From: SpSt-600 sp042408195
GTDB lineage: Bacteria; Chloroflexota; Anaerolineae; SpSt-600
NCBI GenBank assembly: GCA_042408195.1
Contig: JBHOQL010000016.1
Coordinates: 1 to 5,096, forward strand
Direction: 5' to 3'
DNA length: 5,096 nt
Numbering within the stretch: position 1 is the stretch's first letter; each line of letters opens with the position of its first letter. Positions 4,470-5,096 of this stretch are shown here, piece after piece. The position numbers and the translations under genes were made by a program. Under the pieces are notes generated by a model. The model searched no databases. It worked only from the letters and a program-made list of their open reading frames with translations, and was not told where the DNA came from.

Positions 4470-4666
4470 GAGTAAAGAGAGGAAATAAGTTTAAGCGCAA
4501 TCTTGCCCATGTTTTAAATCATCTTGATAAGGCGACAAATACAATTCTTGAGGCCTATCAGATTTGCGAAGATAACACTGATATCGCTGATATGTTGGAG
4601 TCTGCCTTTGCGGGATGTTGCGCATTACGGGCTTACCTGACTAAATATTGGCTTTTGAGTGACTAA
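4466..4666 (+). CDS. Small helical protein, LNHLDK family copy 1 (tandem paralog)
   Basis: This gene encodes 66 residues. The basic N-terminus (MRVKRGNKFKR) leads into a helix with VLNHLDK (16-22) and NTI, a short turn with CE (34-35), and a second helix ending ALRAYLTKYWLL. It probably folds as a helical hairpin. It aligns over 64 residues without gaps to the product of the gene at 4709, with 30 identities. No known family is recognised. AAAGGAGGG sits only about 4 nt from ATG 4466, and its start overlaps the previous stop (ATGA), so translation is coupled. The DNA is visibly more AT-rich than 3276-4469. Confidence 0.85.
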   Translation: MRVKRGNKFKRNLAHVLNHLDKATNTILEAYQICEDNTDIADMLESAFAGCCALRAYLTKYWLLSD

Positions 4667-4708
4667 AATAACTCAAGTAATTACATTCCTTACATAATAG
4701 GAGGGCCT

Positions 4709-4942
4709 ATGGCAGCTAAAACCCGACAATTATTAAAACGGCGAATTGCTCGGGTCTTAAATCACCTTGATAAAGTAATAAATACAATTGCCGAAATGGG
4801 CATTATGTGCGAGGGTAACTCTGAGTTGACGGAAAGCTTAGAATTTGCGTTAACGGGCACATATGCTTTACGCGCCTTTATAGCGCAAATTTGGCTTTTA
4901 ATTGCCGAACACATGCCCAAAGATTACACATCTTATTTGTAG
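4709..4942 (+). CDS. Small helical protein, LNHLDK family copy 2 (tandem paralog)
   Basis: This gene encodes 77 residues and is a paralog of the 4466 product. Shared positions include K10-R11, A14, VLNHLDK (16-22), NTI (25-27), E29, CE (34-35), N37, LE (44-45), A47, G50, ALRA (53-56) and WLL (62-64). It extends 11 residues beyond copy 1 (EHMPKDYTSYL region). The conserved His19, Cys34 and Trp62 are the most notable side chains, but no catalytic or metal-binding pattern is clear. AGGAGGG (4699-4705) precedes ATG 4709. A 42-bp gap separates it from copy 1; I see no promoter or hairpin in it. Its TAG is overlapped by the ribosome site of the next gene. Confidence 0.88.
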   Translation: MAAKTRQLLKRRIARVLNHLDKVINTIAEMGIMCEGNSELTESLEFALTGTYALRAFIAQIWLLIAEHMPKDYTSYL

Positions 4943-4952
4943 GAGGTGCGAG

Positions 4953-5096
4953 ATGAAAAATTTAAAGAAGCTAAAAAGTGAAATTGTTACATTATGGTTT
5001 ATTGAAACACCTGATGGAAAATACGCAATTCACGACGCTGGGGTTGTAACTCCTTCTCATACGCTAATACATTTACTTGCCGAAAACGCTGATAGA
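4953..5096 (+). CDS. Unknown protein, 3' partial (continues beyond the window)
   Basis: The first 48 codons are present (MKNLKKLKSEIVTLWFIETP...) and the frame is open at the end of the window. The visible part has a basic start, then strand-like VTLWFI, a turn (ETPDGK), YAIHDAGVV and a helical start (HTLIHLLAENADR). It is not similar to either paralog pair. AGGAGGTG (4941-4948), overlapping the TAG of the previous gene, lies 5 nt before ATG 4953 and makes the start secure. Function cannot be judged from this fragment. Confidence 0.85.
   Translation, partial: MKNLKKLKSEIVTLWFIETPDGKYAIHDAGVVTPSHTLIHLLAENADR

Noticed and set aside
1..5096. CRISPR array, tRNA, rRNA or insertion sequence
   Set aside because: No regularly spaced repeat-spacer pattern, no cloverleaf-like stretch and no transposase-like protein or terminal inverted repeats were seen.

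Overview
The window looks like part of a tailed bacteriophage or prophage genome from a bacterium. Strong Shine-Dalgarno sites precede most genes, and two promoters match the bacterial sigma70/sigmaA consensus exactly (TTGACA, 17 bp, TATAAT). The left end carries what looks like the end of a virion and lysis module. The rest is a dense accessory or early-gene block of small proteins that I mostly cannot name. I cannot identify the host from the sequence.

Left part (1-1219, + strand): the 3' end of a gene whose product resembles the jelly-roll tip of a phage fibre; then a coiled-coil protein with one C-terminal membrane segment (XhlA-like layout); then a small protein with three predicted membrane segments that fits a holin. 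No endolysin is visible. Convergent with these is a minus-strand operon starting at 2862. It encodes two related alpha-helical repeat proteins (2862-2389 and 2405-1839), a possible very short overlapping ORF resembling the start of a response-regulator receiver domain (1830), and a membrane-anchored cysteine-rich protein (1760-1239).

Centre (2863-3275): a 413-bp gene-free control region between divergent operons. It holds a consensus promoter firing left, a consensus promoter firing right, a 65-bp AT-rich dyad built of 11-bp-spaced repeats, and several shorter dyads, two of them overlapping the rightward promoter. The first rightward gene (3276) has a ribbon-helix-helix-like N-terminus and is the best candidate for the local regulator.

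Right part (3276-5096, + strand): six tightly packed genes with their own ribosome sites. Four form two pairs of tandem paralogs (3696/4110 and 4466/4709). The last gene runs off the window. Together with the repeat proteins of the leftward operon, three separate small-protein families here have been amplified by duplication. This is the most unusual feature of the window. It fits a phage accessory or host-interaction locus, but no biochemical function can be read from the sequence.
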